From Phycisphaerales bacterium (GTDB lineage: Bacteria > Planctomycetota > Phycisphaerae > Phycisphaerales > UBA1924): a DNA stretch of 6,640 nucleotides. Numbering within the stretch: the stretch's first letter is position 1; each line of letters starts with the position of its first letter. The position numbers and the translations under genes were made by a program. The stretch spans positions 1 through 6,640 of the forward strand of contig JARGNC010000138.1 in assembly GCA_029212425.1 (NCBI GenBank), given 5' to 3'. The notes below the pieces were generated by a model that saw nothing but the letters and a program-made list of their open reading frames with translations, did no database searches and had not been told where the DNA came from. This document shows, one piece after another, positions 6,578-6,640 of this stretch.

Positions 6578-6640
6578 CCAGAGTTGGGTCGATGTCCGCT
6601 TCGGTGAGCCCTAGATTGCTGAGCAGTGTGACCTGTCCGC
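6567..6640 (-). CDS. Possible C-terminal end of a convergent gene (partial)
   Basis: On the minus strand the frame entering from the right edge stays open for 23 codons and stops at TAA (6567-6569). The peptide ends LTEADIDPTLVSS, reads like an ordinary soluble-protein C-terminus and uses C-ending codons (GAC, ATC, CTC, ACC), as the act genes do. The other two minus-strand frames hit stops within this stretch. Its end overlaps the last 11 bases of the DUF1501 gene, a common convergent arrangement. The family cannot be recognised from so short a piece. The alternative is that this is simply intergenic sequence. Confidence 0.45.
   Translation of the reverse strand, partial: GQVTLLSNLGLTEADIDPTLVSS

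Overview
The window reads as ordinary chromosomal DNA of a planctomycete, most plausibly a Phycisphaerae-like lineage. This is inferred from three things together: an alternative complex III (ACIII) gene pair, a heme A synthase beside it, and a complete DUF1800-DUF1501 gene pair, a combination very common in Planctomycetota. The taxonomic call rests on gene content and protein style, not on a marker gene. There is no rRNA, tRNA, CRISPR array, insertion sequence or phage gene in the window.

Layout. Positions 1-1844 carry two minus-strand genes of the ACIII operon. actA (pentaheme cytochrome c subunit, complete, GTG start at 1844) is followed 54 nt downstream by actB (iron-sulfur/molybdopterin-like subunit), of which only the first 363 residues lie in the window; the gene runs off the left edge. 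Positions 1845-2129 are a 285-nt divergent intergenic region with two short hairpins. Positions 2130-3536 (plus strand) encode a Cox15/CtaA-type heme A synthase with an unusual four-helix N-terminal extension. After a strong hairpin at 3568-3597, positions 3649-5220 and 5240-6577 (plus strand, 19 nt apart) encode a DUF1800 protein and a Tat-exported DUF1501 protein. At the right edge the last 23 codons of a probable convergent minus-strand gene end at 6567, overlapping the DUF1501 stop region.

How they work together. ACIII replaces the bc1 complex: it oxidises membrane quinol and passes electrons through the ActA hemes towards cytochrome c or directly to a heme-copper oxidase. Heme A synthase makes the heme A that aa3/caa3-type oxidases need, so actAB and cox15 belong to one aerobic respiratory locus transcribed divergently from a shared control region. 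The DUF1800-DUF1501 pair is a separate, functionally uncharacterised module; nothing in the sequence ties it to respiration beyond adjacency and shared orientation with cox15.

I do not see a clear new system here. The points most worth following are the N-terminal extension of the heme A synthase, the combined Tat and lipobox signal of ActB, and the uncharacterised DUF1800-DUF1501 pair in which only one partner carries a visible export signal.
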